Shown one piece after another: positions 11,065-20,620 of a stretch of DNA of 40,266 nt. Each line of letters opens with the position of its first letter. Position 1 is the first letter of the stretch. The stretch comes from Eubacterium sp. (GTDB lineage Bacteria > Bacillota > Clostridia > Lachnospirales > Lachnospiraceae): assembly GCA_017437905.1 (NCBI GenBank), contig JAFRWY010000117.1, positions 1 through 40,266 on the forward strand. Reading direction: 5' to 3'. The position numbers were made by a program, and so were the translations under genes. A model generated the notes under the pieces. It was given only the letters and a program-made list of their open reading frames with translations. It was not told the DNA's origin and did no database searches.

Positions 11065-14000
11065 ATGCAGAACTACAAGAAGCGTTTATTAGCATATTCA
11101 CTGACTCTGGGCATGATTCTTCCGACGCTACCCACATTTGTGTCCCATGCGGCTGGAAGTATCAAAATCAGTGAGGATAACTTCCCGGATCCGGCGTTTC
11201 GCAGCGAGGTGGCGAAACAGTTTGATTCGGATGGGGATACTTTCCTGAGTGTGGAAGAGTGTGAAGCAGTGACCAGTATTGGAGTAGAATCCTGTAGCAT
11301 TAGCAGTGTTGATGGAATCGCTTTTTTCCCTAATCTGGAAACGCTTGACTGTAAGTATAACAATATAACTTCATTGGACATCAGTAAGAATCCTTCGCTG
11401 TTGTCTCTCTCTTGTGATTATAACAAACTGACGTCTTTGGATGTTAGTCAGAATCCGTTACTACAGGAACTGAGGTGTGGGAAAAATCAATTGACGGATT
11501 TAGATGTCAGTCATAATACAGAATTACAGGTTCTTTATTGTTATTATAATCCAATTAAAATGCTGGATTTGGAGAATCAGACAAAACTGGTGGATGTAAG
11601 TTGTGCAAATTGTCAGCTGACGGATTTGGATGTGAGTGGTCTTTCGGGTTTAAAAGAATTATACTGTGGATCAAATGAATTACAAAAACTTGACATTAGT
11701 CATAATACCGAGTTGGAAAAAATCAACTGTAGTGAATGTGGTCTAACGACACTTGATGTAAGCAATAATACGAAGCTGACGTGGTTGTGCTGTGAAAAAA
11801 ACAGTCTTGCCACCCTGGATGTGGGTGGTTGCGTCGCATTGGACTATTTACAATGCAATAACAACAATCTGGTTGAACTTGATTTGAGCAACAATACTAT
11901 ATTAACAGGACTGTACTGTTATGATAATCAAATCGAAAATCTGATCATCAATACACATAATGAGTATAATAGATCAGTTCACATTAATTGTTCGGGTAAT
12001 CGATTAAAGGACATTGATCTCTCAAATTGTTCAAATCTAATATCTTTATATTGTGCACAAAACCAGTTAACGGAACTTGATCTTTCTTCCCATGGAGGGA
12101 TCGTTAATTTTACTTGCAGTGATAATATGCTTACCGAATTAGATTTGAGTCATAACACACAGATTACAGGGATAAGCTGCTCAAATAATAATTTGACCAA
12201 TTTGATCATTGGGAATAATACCAAGGTGAGAATCCTTGAATGCCAGAATAATCAATTGACCAATCTAGATCTGACAAATAATACCGCGTTAGAAAGTATT
12301 CAATGTAATAATAATAACCTTGAAAAACTGAATCTTAGTTCAAATTCAAAACTAAAATCATTACATTGCGAATCAAATCAACTGGAAGAACTGGACTTGA
12401 GTCAGAATTCGGCATTAATGCAGCTCTATTGCAATGATAATAATCTGACAGAATTAGACTTAAGTAATAATCCAAAACTGTCATGGTTAATATGTGAAGA
12501 TAATCCATTGACATTTATGGATGTGCGAAATAATACACTGTATAAATCTTCTTTTGATCCTCGTACAATCGTCATCAAATCCGATGACGACCTTGGCTGG
12601 AACGCCGCGGATGATAAAACCTATTACATCGTGGATGATGGTGTTGAACCGAAGAAAAGTCATCCCGTTACAGGTGTAGTGGAGATCGATGGCGAGAAGC
12701 ATTATTTCAACTCCCAGGGTGTCCTCCAGACGGATATCGTTATTCCTTCGGATATCAAGGTCACGCCGTCCTCTGTGACGCTTACCTGTCTGGATACGGT
12801 GACTTTAACTGCGACTCCGACGCCGTCGGAAGTTGCAGGCGAAGACCTGATCTGGAAGTCGGATGATGAGTCAATCGTTATGGTGAGTCAGGATGGTGTC
12901 GTGACACCGGTTTCGGAGGGGTCGACCTTTGTTACCGTATCCTCCATATATGATCCGGCCATCATGTACATGGTTCCGGTCACGGTGAAACCGGTGATTT
13001 CGTTGGAAACCAGTGAAATCATGGTTCTTGCAGGCGGCGAAGCAGAGTGTAAGTATGCATTGAATACCGATAAGCTCCTTTTGATCAGACTGATCAGCGA
13101 GAATCCGGAGATCGTTTCGATCACTTCTGATAATCTGATCCAGGGTGAACGTGAAGGTGAGACGGATGTCATAATGCAAATCAATGATGCATATGATTAT
13201 GAGGTGACTTTCCGGATCCATGTGGTGGTGTCCGGCTCGGAGTCCATCAATACCAACATCCGCAGGATAGAGCTGTACCGGAATGGCACACTTGTCACGG
13301 AAGATGATGATATTTCAGGTATGCCGGGGGATCTTCTGGAGTTCTCTGCCAAGGTCTATGTGACCGGGGAAGAGGATGGATATGAATGCACATTTGACCA
13401 ACCGGTGATCCAGACAAACGAAGGAAGGATCCGTCTGATCTGGAAATCGACAAATCCGTCTGTAGTTACGATTAACCGTGGAAGTGTTACGGTAGAATCT
13501 GCCGGGATAGCATTTATTACTGCACAGGCCATGGGATCGACGGTCATGTCCGATGCGATCACTGTGTCTGCAAAGGCACGCCCAATCAATCTGCGAAGCG
13601 TGACAATTTCAGGCAATAAAACGATCGAGTAAAATGAGAGCTTCTACCTGAAAGCTACATGTGCGCCGATGAACGCCCATAATAAAACAGTGATTTGGGT
13701 TTCGGATGATCCTTCAATCGCATCCGTAAATGAACTCGGTAAGGTTACCGGTATTTCTGTGGGAACGACTATGATCCATCTGATCTCGGATGAAAATCCG
13801 GAGATTACGGATGAAGTTAAGATTGAAGTAAAGCCCATATCGGTTAAGAATATCAGGGTGGAGTCCGGTGCTGCTGAGGAAGGGTCCGTCGGAAGCACAT
13901 TTGTAGATGCACAGGAGATTTCGGAAGACGGGGTTCTCACATTGAAGCATCATTTGGATGAAGAACTATTCCTTCGGACCGTCGTAAATGCAGATGCGGC

Positions 14001-14870
14001 GAATAAGCAGGTTGGCCTTGAAATATATGACGAAGATGATATCGACATTGATGTGATTGATGTGACCGACGAGTTTGAAGATTCGACGGAAGCAAACCGT
14101 GTGTACCTGATCGAACTCCCGGATATCGGTGAGTATTCGGTTTATTGTAAAGCGCTGGATGGAAACGGTGCTTCCAAATCAAATCCTTCACGATCCGCAT
14201 GATCCCGTATGACGAGTGGTATGAGGATGATGAAGGTGCTGTCTATCATTATACACTCGACCAGATGAATGTTGGCTGGACCACCATTTCCGGGCAGAAA
14301 TACTACTTCGATGAAGAAGGTATCCTGCAGACCGGATGGCAGCAGATCGCCGGAAAGTGGTACTATCTCGGAGAAGATGGCGTCCTTTGCGCCGGATGGA
14401 AGAAGATCGGTAAGTGGTACTATTTCGGAACCGACGGTATCATGGCCACCGGCTGGAAGAAGCTTAGTGGAAAATGGTATTACTTTGGCGCAAATGGGTT
14501 CCTCCGCACCGGATGGCAGAAGGTGGGTAAATCCTGGTATTACTTTGGAACCGATGGTGTGATGCGTACCGGTTGGCAGAAGGTCGGACAGACATGGTAT
14601 TACTTCGGAACCGATGGCATCATGGTAACCGGCTGGAAGAAGCTCGGAAAGGTCTGGTACTATTTCAAAGGCGGTGCAATGGTAACCGGCTGGCAGAAGA
14701 TCGGAAATGCATGGTACTTCTTCAAAGACGGTGCCATGAAGACCGGCTGGCTGAAATCCGGCGGGAAGTGGTATTACTTCAATGCTGACGGTGTGATGAC
14801 AACCGGAAGCCGGAAGATCGGCGCGAAGACATATCAGTTCAGCAGCTCAGGCGTGTGTCTGAATCCGTGA
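11065..14870 (+). pseudogene. Broken LRR / Ig-like / wall-binding surface protein
   Basis: A full-length paralog of its neighbours split by two lesions. The ATG at 11065 follows AAGGAGA and opens a signal peptide (MQNYKKRLLAYSLTL..., cleavage near SHA-AGS), an EF-hand-like loop (DSDGDTFLSVEE) and about 19 LRRs, the most of any copy here. Ig-like domains follow. An in-frame TAA at 13630-13632 sits where paralogs have Ile or Met (PIEIGQSIYLK against TIE-stop-NESFYLK), and the same frame continues past it. At 14176-14185 AAATC is duplicated; removing one copy restores GASKSFTIRMIPYDEW, matching the paralog GAKKTFTVNVAYYDEW residue for residue. The ten wall-binding repeats and GVCLNP end lie after the frameshift. 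If the first part is still made it would be secreted without its wall anchor. Confidence 0.88.
14176..14185 (+). repeat. AAATC x2 tandem duplication causing a frameshift
   Basis: The local sequence is TCC-AAATC-AAATC-CTTCACG. With one AAATC removed the codons read S-K-S-F-T and the downstream frame joins the upstream one with no gap relative to paralogs. The insertion of five bases is therefore the simplest explanation of the break. Confidence 0.85.
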
Positions 14871-14944
14871 TCTTCGGTTTCATGGACTATGTGACCACGA
14901 ATAGGCGTCAACAAGCTGCCTGAATACGGATGGGTTGGTGTGAA

Positions 14945-15178
14945 ATGCAGAACAGATGTATGCATTGTATGAAAGAATACACTTCTTCTGTGGCGGATCA
15001 GAATGAGAGCGTGTGCCCTAATTGTGGATATAAAACGGGCACACCTCAAATGCTGGATTATTTTCTCAAGCCGGGCACATTGCTTCATGACAGATACGAT
15101 CTTGGGGTTGGTTTAGGATATAATGGACGGTTTATCACTTATAAAGCGTGGGATCGGACCTGCGGAAGTAATTGTTAA
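14945..15178 (+). pseudogene. Remnant of a zinc-ribbon Ser/Thr kinase, N-terminal part only
   Basis: The 77-residue product starts with a zinc ribbon (C5, C8, C24, C27) and continues into DRYDLGVGLGYNGRFITYKAWD, which lines up with the start of the kinase at 21262 (NRYRIDAILAMGGFGITYRAWD). It stops right after AWDRT, before the catalytic lysine. The next bases in another frame (EVIVKSI) may be a worn version of KVAIKEF. The glycine loop has lost its GxGxxG spacing (GLGYNG). No kinase domain follows; 72 bases later the next gene begins. A short independent protein is possible, but a decayed gene is more likely because the preceding gene is also broken. Start at 14945 rather than 14930 is a guess; neither has a strong ribosome binding site. 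Confidence 0.65.
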
Positions 15179-15220
15179 AAGCATAAGTGTAAAGTACGTC
15201 GGAATAATGATTAGGTAAAG

Positions 15221-15226
15221 TATAAT
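15221..15226 (+). promoter_or_regulatory. Candidate -10 element upstream of the DUF4139 gene
   Basis: A perfect TATAAT lies 25 bases before the ATG at 15251, with the AAAGGGG ribosome binding site in between. No good -35 match is visible at the usual spacing, so this is a motif-level call. Confidence 0.35.
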
Positions 15227-15250
15227 TGGGGACAAGGAAAGGGGTATAGT

Positions 15251-16849
15251 ATGCTAACAACGACGAAGGTAACTGAGGTGCAGGTATACCGCAGCAGCGC
15301 AACGGTGATCCGCCCCGGGGAGATGACTCTGACGGCCGGAAAAAACCTGGTATATATCGTAGGAATGACCGGAACAGCGGATTCCGGAAGTTTTCGTCTG
15401 AAGTTCCCGGAGAAGATCCGAGTGATCAATCTTCAGATTGTGGATCAGGAAGATGTCAATAAAGTAAATGACACGAAGAAGGCTTCGGAACAGCTTCAAC
15501 GTCAGCTGGATGAACTGGAATTCCGGATCGTGACCTGCAACACCATGCTGGAGCTTCGGAGAAAGAACAGTGATTTCACGGGACGCTCAAATGTGACCAC
15601 CGAAGAACAGGAGAATCTTCTGGCAGCACTTCCGGAACAGCTGCTTCAACTCCATAGAGAGATCGATCAGCTAAATGAGAAGAAGGCAGAACTGGAGAAA
15701 AAGACTGAAGAGGCTGAAAAGGAAGAGGATAAGCCGGTGATCATGGCCGAACTTCAGGCGGAAGAGGGAGGAACTATTCCATTCATCCTTCAATATCAGG
15801 AACAGAACAGCGGCTGGAGACCGAAATATGAGGTTCAGTATAAGGATGACCGCAGCCCGCTGGAGGTCCGCATGAAAGCTATGATCCTGCAGTCCTCCGG
15901 GGAAGACTGGAAGCAGGTGAAGGTGACTCTATATACGGGCAATCCTTCTGTATCAAACGAACTTCCCTCCATGTCGGCATTGGAGCTTTCACTGTATGAA
16001 CCACAGAAGACCAGAGTCCGTGCTAAGGGCATGATGATGGGGGCTGCGCGCGCAGTCGCAGACGATATGTGCGTGGAAGAAGAGTGTGCGGATAATGCAG
16101 CACCTGAAATGCTTTTCTCTATGATGGATGAGGCTGAGGTTTCTGAGGAAGAGACTATGAAGTCCTACGTTCTGCCGAATGCCCGTGATATTCTGAACGA
16201 TACGGAAGGGAATGTGGCGGACCTTCAGTCATTTACCGTAAAGGCCAATTACCATGTTCTATCCATTCCGTCCATAGATCCGCATAATTACCTTACTGCG
16301 GAGATTGCGGCGAAGGACTGGCCGCTTCCACCCGCCACTGCTGCAATCTATCTGGGTGATACATATGCAGGGGATGTCTATGTGGATCCGGAACGCGATA
16401 CGGATCTTCTCACCCTTTCCCTGGGGCAGGATGAGCGGCTGACTGTGGTTCGTACGGAGAGTCCGAAGCAGACACAGGACGTCTTCCTGAAGAATGCCAG
16501 AAAGGAGACGCGAGGGATTGAAATCCGCGTGGTCAACAAGTTCTCTGACAAGGTGAAGCTTCTGGTCAAGGATCAGGTACCGGTCTCCACTGATAAATCG
16601 ATTGATATCGATGTCACCGAGCTTTCGGAAGGGGTTCTGGATGCGGACAGCGGAGAAGTCTGCTGGGAACTGACGGCGGAACCTGACCAGCCGGTTTCCG
16701 TACGCCTGGAATACAAGATCTCCTGGCCGAAGGATAAGCGCCTCGAAGAGCACCGGAAGGAAATGAAAGTAAAGCATAGATTCTGCTCCGAGTGCGGCAG
16801 CATCGTAACCGGCAGGTTCTGCCCGGAGTGCGGGAAGAGTATTGTCTGA
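15251..16849 (+). CDS. DUF4140/DUF4139 (MuiA-like) protein with C-terminal zinc ribbon
   Basis: 532 residues, ATG after AAAGGGG. Residues about 5-110 match the N-terminal DUF4140 pattern (VTEVQVYRSSATVIRPGE). A charged helical, probably coiled-coil stretch covers about 75-180. From about 185 come DUF4139 hallmarks: NSGWRPKYEVQYK, SSGEDWKQVKVTLYTGNP, and near the end NKFSDKVKLLVKDQVPVS. A treble of Cys pairs closes the protein (C512, C515, C524, C527). No signal peptide or membrane segment is seen, so it is predicted cytoplasmic, which is unusual because many family members are exported. DUF4139 proteins have no settled biochemical role. A divergent relative with its zinc ribbon at the other end is at 34633-36384. 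It appears to have its own promoter. Confidence 0.88.
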   Translation: MLTTTKVTEVQVYRSSATVIRPGEMTLTAGKNLVYIVGMTGTADSGSFRLKFPEKIRVINLQIVDQEDVNKVNDTKKASEQLQRQLDELEFRIVTCNTMLELRRKNSDFTGRSNVTTEEQENLLAALPEQLLQLHREIDQLNEKKAELEKKTEEAEKEEDKPVIMAELQAEEGGTIPFILQYQEQNSGWRPKYEVQYKDDRSPLEVRMKAMILQSSGEDWKQVKVTLYTGNPSVSNELPSMSALELSLYEPQKTRVRAKGMMMGAARAVADDMCVEEECADNAAPEMLFSMMDEAEVSEEETMKSYVLPNARDILNDTEGNVADLQSFTVKANYHVLSIPSIDPHNYLTAEIAAKDWPLPPATAAIYLGDTYAGDVYVDPERDTDLLTLSLGQDERLTVVRTESPKQTQDVFLKNARKETRGIEIRVVNKFSDKVKLLVKDQVPVSTDKSIDIDVTELSEGVLDADSGEVCWELTAEPDQPVSVRLEYKISWPKDKRLEEHRKEMKVKHRFCSECGSIVTGRFCPECGKSIV

Positions 16850-16927
16850 AAAAGATTATTTGAATTGGATAGATAAGACAGATCGGTCCAACTTAGATGA
16901 TTGGTAGTGATTAAGGAGACAAACCGT

Positions 16928-19900
16928 ATGAAGATGATTACAAAACGTTTATTGGCACATACACTTATTCTTACTATGTTTTTGTCCGTTGTTCCTTCAT
17001 TTGACATACATGCAGCAGAAACGATTGCTGTAGATGAGGATCATTTTCCGGATGAAAACTTTCGTACTTATATCCTCCAAAACATTGATGAGAATAAAGA
17101 TAAATCTCTTACAGAAGAAGAGTGTCAAAAAGTAACATCTATAGATGTTAAAAATAGCGGGATTCGAAATCTTTCCGGAATTAAGTATTTCACCTCCTTG
17201 AAGAATTTGTATTGCAATAAGAATCAATTGACGGAACTTGATGTTAGTTACAATACGGTTTTAAGGTATTTAAATTGTGCTGATAATCAGTTATCAGGTC
17301 TGGACTTGAGCATGAATGCAGTTTTGCAAACGGTATATTGTGATAATAACAGTATTTCCAGTCTTGATTTAAGTCATAATCCGGAATTGGATCGTTTGAT
17401 GTGTTCGAACAATGGTTTGACAGAATTGGATTTGACATCAAACCCAGAGATGAACACGTTTGACTGCTCAAAGAATAGTTTGACGAAACTTGACCTGAGT
17501 ATTCATTCACGTATGGATTATCTGAAGTGTAATGACAATAATCTGACGGAACTACGCGTAGACAATTGTTCTAAATTGAGGACACTTTACTGCTACAGAA
17601 ACAAATTAACTGAACTTACCCTGAATGGAAAGAGTGAACTAACTACACTTAATTGTGAACAGAATAATCTGACTGATTTGGAACTGAAGGGAGTTACGAA
17701 GTTACCTTTTATTCAGTGTGATTACAATCCGTTAAGTTCATTAGATGTGAGTCAATGTGCCAGTCTGGAGGTTCTGTATTGTAGAAATTGCAGCCTGACA
17801 AGTCTTGACTTAAGTTCGAATTCGAAATTGAGAGATTTAGATTGTCGTAATAATCAAATCACGCAACTAAATCTGAATGGTTGTTCCAATCTTAAACAAA
17901 TCTGCTGCTATTCGAATTTCCTGAATAGTCTGGACTTAAGTTCAACTGATAAGATCGAATACTTGACTTGCTATAGTAATAATATATCGGATCTGAATCT
18001 AAGTTGCTTTGAATCACTACAATCTGTTTTATGTAATAATAATCCACTGACGGAATTAGATGTGAGACAGAATCCTCAATTGGTGAAGATTGATTGTTCA
18101 GATACAGGTATTACATCTATCGACTTAAGTCAGAATCCGGAATTGGGTTATATAAAGTGCACGGGAACCGGGATAACCCTATTAGATTTAAGAAATAATA
18201 GCAAATCTACGAAGCCGGGATGTGATTCCGGTACTAAGGTTGTGTGGTCGGACGAAGATCTTGGTTGGTCTACAGTCAATGGAAATACATATTATGTGGT
18301 CGATGATGGCACAACACCTAAGACCAGTCATCTGGCAACCGGTCTCATGGAGATTAGTGGCAGGAAGTTCTACTTCGATGATCATGGAGTACTTCAAACG
18401 GATATTCTTATTCCGTCGCAGATTACGACGGTGCCTTCTTCAATAACCATGACAGTTTGGGATACTGTTACAGTTCAGGTGGATTCGGAACCGGAAGGGA
18501 TCACTGGTGATGATCTGGTCTGGATATCCGAAAATGAGTCTGTTGTAACAGTTAACGAAGATGGAACGATTTTTCCTGTTTCTACCGGAACTACTTCAGT
18601 CACTGTTTCCTCGGTCTATGATAAATCGGTGATGTATGTGATTCCGGTTACAGTTCGTCCTTTGATTTCATTGGAAGCTGAGGAACTTGCAATCATGTCA
18701 GGAGATACTCGAGAAGACAAAGTGACCCAAAATTCAAATATGATTGATTCTATTTCATGGGAGAGCAAGGATCCTTCAATTGCGAAAGTCACTTCTGACT
18801 ACAAGATTTTGGGTGAAAGCGAGGGCGAGACAGATATTATTCTGATTGTATCTGACGGGAATGGACGGACGGAATCATTTACGATTCATGTCACCGTATC
18901 AAGTTCAGATTCGATAAACACGAATGTTTGTAAAATTGAACTTTATTATGATGGAAAACTGATCACGGAAGAAAACGATATATCCTGTCTGGTCAATGAC
19001 ACTCTTAATATCACGGCTAAAGTATTCGTTGATGGAGAGGAAGAAGGATATGATTATTCATTTGATCAATCGTTGATTCAAACGAGTGACGGCAGGATTC
19101 AACTGATCTGGAAATCAACAAATATGGATGTCGCATCGGTAGACAAGGGAAATGTTATAGTGAATTCAGCAGGGACAGCCTTTATTACTGCACAAGCCAT
19201 GGGAACAAGCACTATGTCGGATGTGGTTACTGTATCTGCAAAGGAGAGACCCATTCGTCTTCGCAGTCTTTCTATCGGAGGAACTGATTCAATCATCCTT
19301 GGACAGAATACCTACTTGAAACCATCATTTGTTCCCATGAATGCTGCGAATAAGAAAGCAACTTGGAAATCGGATGACACTACAATTGCTACAGTTAATT
19401 CATATGGTATGGTAACCGGTGTGTCTCTCGGAACGACAACAATTCATCTGATCTCTGATGAGAATAAAGAAATCATGGATACGATTAACATAGAAGTAAA
19501 ACCGATTCAGGTTACTTCTATCATTGTTGATTCCGGAATTATAAGTACTTCGACGTCGGGTAATTCATTTGATAGTTCAAATGAAATTTCAGAAGGCGAT
19601 GTTCTTTCCATGAAACATGGAATCGATCAAAAACTATATTTACGGACGACTGTCAATGAAGATGCTGAAGATAAAGCACTTGCTGTAAGAGTGTTCTATG
19701 ACCATACTCCGATTATTGCTGCACAGGATGTGACGAGTGTCTTTTCAGGATTAACGGATGAAAACCAGATATTTAGTATTACGTTTGCAGATCTTGGTGA
19801 TTATTCTGTTGAATTCTATGCTTTGGATCATGGCGGGGCTGCAAGGGCTTTTACGGTAAAGGTGCTTCCTTACGAGGAATGGATCATTGATGAATCGGGA

Positions 19901-20539
19901 AAGAAGAGTCATTATTCAAAAGATAAGAAAGATATTGGTTGGTCCACTATCTCCGGAAAGAAGTACTATTTTGATGCATCCGGTATTCTTCTGACAGGAT
20001 GGAAGAAAATCAGTGGTAACTGGTATTTCTTAGGGACAGATGGAGTCTTGCAAATCGGATGGAAACAGATCGGTGGAAAGTGGTACTTTCTTGGAACCAA
20101 CGGGATTCTACAGACCGGATGGAAAAAGCTGAGCAACAAGTGGTATTACTTCGGAACCGATGGTATCATGCGAACCGGGTGGCAGAAGGTCGGAAAGTCC
20201 TGGTATTACTTCGGAACCGACGGTGTCATGCGAACCGGGTGGCAGAAGGTCGGAAAGTCCTGGTATTACTTCGGAACCGACGGTGTCATGCGAACCGGGT
20301 GGCAGAAGGTTGGGAAGTCCTGGTATTACTTCGGAACGAATGGAGTCATGCGAACCGGATGGCAGAAGATCGGCAAATCCTGGTATTTCCTGAAAGACGG
20401 CGTGATGTTTACCGGTTGGATCAAATCCGGCGGAAAGTGGTATTACTTTAACTCGAACGGAGTGATGGTGACCGGAAGCGTGAAGATCGGAACAAAGACC
20501 TATCAGTTTAATAGTTCCGGAGTCTGTCTGAATCCGTGA
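16928..20539 (+). CDS. Secreted LRR / Ig-like / wall-binding-repeat protein
   Basis: 1203 residues. Start set at the ATG at 16928, eight bases after AAGGAGA; the longer form from 16901 would put non-signal residues ahead of the signal peptide (MKMITKRLLAHTLILTMF..., cleavage near IHA-AET). Next: an EF-hand-like loop (DENKDKSLTEEE), about 16 cysteine LRRs, the DLGW...YYVVDDG segment, one lone wall-binding repeat (TGLMEISGRKFYFDDHGVLQ), Ig-like domains including a clear Big_2 (TVNSYGMVTGVSLGTTTI), and ten wall-binding repeats ending SSGVCLNP. The body is visibly richer in A/T than the repeat region at its 3' end. Repeats 5-7 are nearly identical at DNA level (see 20161-20340). Inferred role as for the other paralogs: wall-bound adhesin or binding protein. 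It is intact and lies just after the broken copy and the DUF4139 gene. Confidence 0.92.
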   Translation: MKMITKRLLAHTLILTMFLSVVPSFDIHAAETIAVDEDHFPDENFRTYILQNIDENKDKSLTEEECQKVTSIDVKNSGIRNLSGIKYFTSLKNLYCNKNQLTELDVSYNTVLRYLNCADNQLSGLDLSMNAVLQTVYCDNNSISSLDLSHNPELDRLMCSNNGLTELDLTSNPEMNTFDCSKNSLTKLDLSIHSRMDYLKCNDNNLTELRVDNCSKLRTLYCYRNKLTELTLNGKSELTTLNCEQNNLTDLELKGVTKLPFIQCDYNPLSSLDVSQCASLEVLYCRNCSLTSLDLSSNSKLRDLDCRNNQITQLNLNGCSNLKQICCYSNFLNSLDLSSTDKIEYLTCYSNNISDLNLSCFESLQSVLCNNNPLTELDVRQNPQLVKIDCSDTGITSIDLSQNPELGYIKCTGTGITLLDLRNNSKSTKPGCDSGTKVVWSDEDLGWSTVNGNTYYVVDDGTTPKTSHLATGLMEISGRKFYFDDHGVLQTDILIPSQITTVPSSITMTVWDTVTVQVDSEPEGITGDDLVWISENESVVTVNEDGTIFPVSTGTTSVTVSSVYDKSVMYVIPVTVRPLISLEAEELAIMSGDTREDKVTQNSNMIDSISWESKDPSIAKVTSDYKILGESEGETDIILIVSDGNGRTESFTIHVTVSSSDSINTNVCKIELYYDGKLITEENDISCLVNDTLNITAKVFVDGEEEGYDYSFDQSLIQTSDGRIQLIWKSTNMDVASVDKGNVIVNSAGTAFITAQAMGTSTMSDVVTVSAKERPIRLRSLSIGGTDSIILGQNTYLKPSFVPMNAANKKATWKSDDTTIATVNSYGMVTGVSLGTTTIHLISDENKEIMDTINIEVKPIQVTSIIVDSGIISTSTSGNSFDSSNEISEGDVLSMKHGIDQKLYLRTTVNEDAEDKALAVRVFYDHTPIIAAQDVTSVFSGLTDENQIFSITFADLGDYSVEFYALDHGGAARAFTVKVLPYEEWIIDESGKKSHYSKDKKDIGWSTISGKKYYFDASGILLTGWKKISGNWYFLGTDGVLQIGWKQIGGKWYFLGTNGILQTGWKKLSNKWYYFGTDGIMRTGWQKVGKSWYYFGTDGVMRTGWQKVGKSWYYFGTDGVMRTGWQKVGKSWYYFGTNGVMRTGWQKIGKSWYFLKDGVMFTGWIKSGGKWYYFNSNGVMVTGSVKIGTKTYQFNSSGVCLNP
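20161..20340 (+). repeat. Three 60-bp near-identical tandem repeats inside the wall-binding region
   Basis: Units 20161-20220, 20221-20280 and 20281-20340 each encode one 20-residue wall-binding repeat (RTGWQKVGKSWYYFGTDGVM). By eye the first two differ at two bases and the third differs from the second at four. Other repeats in the same gene are much more divergent, which points to recent copying by slippage or unequal crossover. Confidence 0.9.
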
Positions 20540-20566
20540 TTTCGTAATTCGTCTGCGTGTGCAGGA

Positions 20567-20595
20567 TGGAGTGGAGGCTTTTTTCGGAATATAAT
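20567..20595 (+). promoter_or_regulatory. Candidate promoter for the FHA-kinase-SGNH operon
   Basis: A perfect TATAAT at 20590-20595 is preceded at 17 bases by TGGAGT (20567-20572), a weak -35 match. It lies in the 81-base gap after the LRR gene, 25 bases before the ATG at 20621, with the AGAGGAAG ribosome binding site in between. Confidence 0.4.
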
Positions 20596-20620
20596 CATTT
20601 CTTAAGAGAGGAAGCAAGAT

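Noticed and set aside
11340-12540. 63-bp periodic repeats that at first glance could be a CRISPR or satellite array
   Set aside because: The period equals 21 codons, the frame is open, and units encode diverged leucine-rich repeats rather than identical repeats with unique spacers.
14176-14202. Programmed ribosomal frameshift in the third LRR gene
   Set aside because: No slippery heptamer or downstream pseudoknot is seen, and a simple AAATC duplication explains the shift; an upstream stop codon also breaks the gene.
13633-14870. Two separate genes after the stop at 13632
   Set aside because: Both pieces continue the domain order of the paralogs without gap and have no ribosome sites or signal peptides; they are parts of one broken gene.
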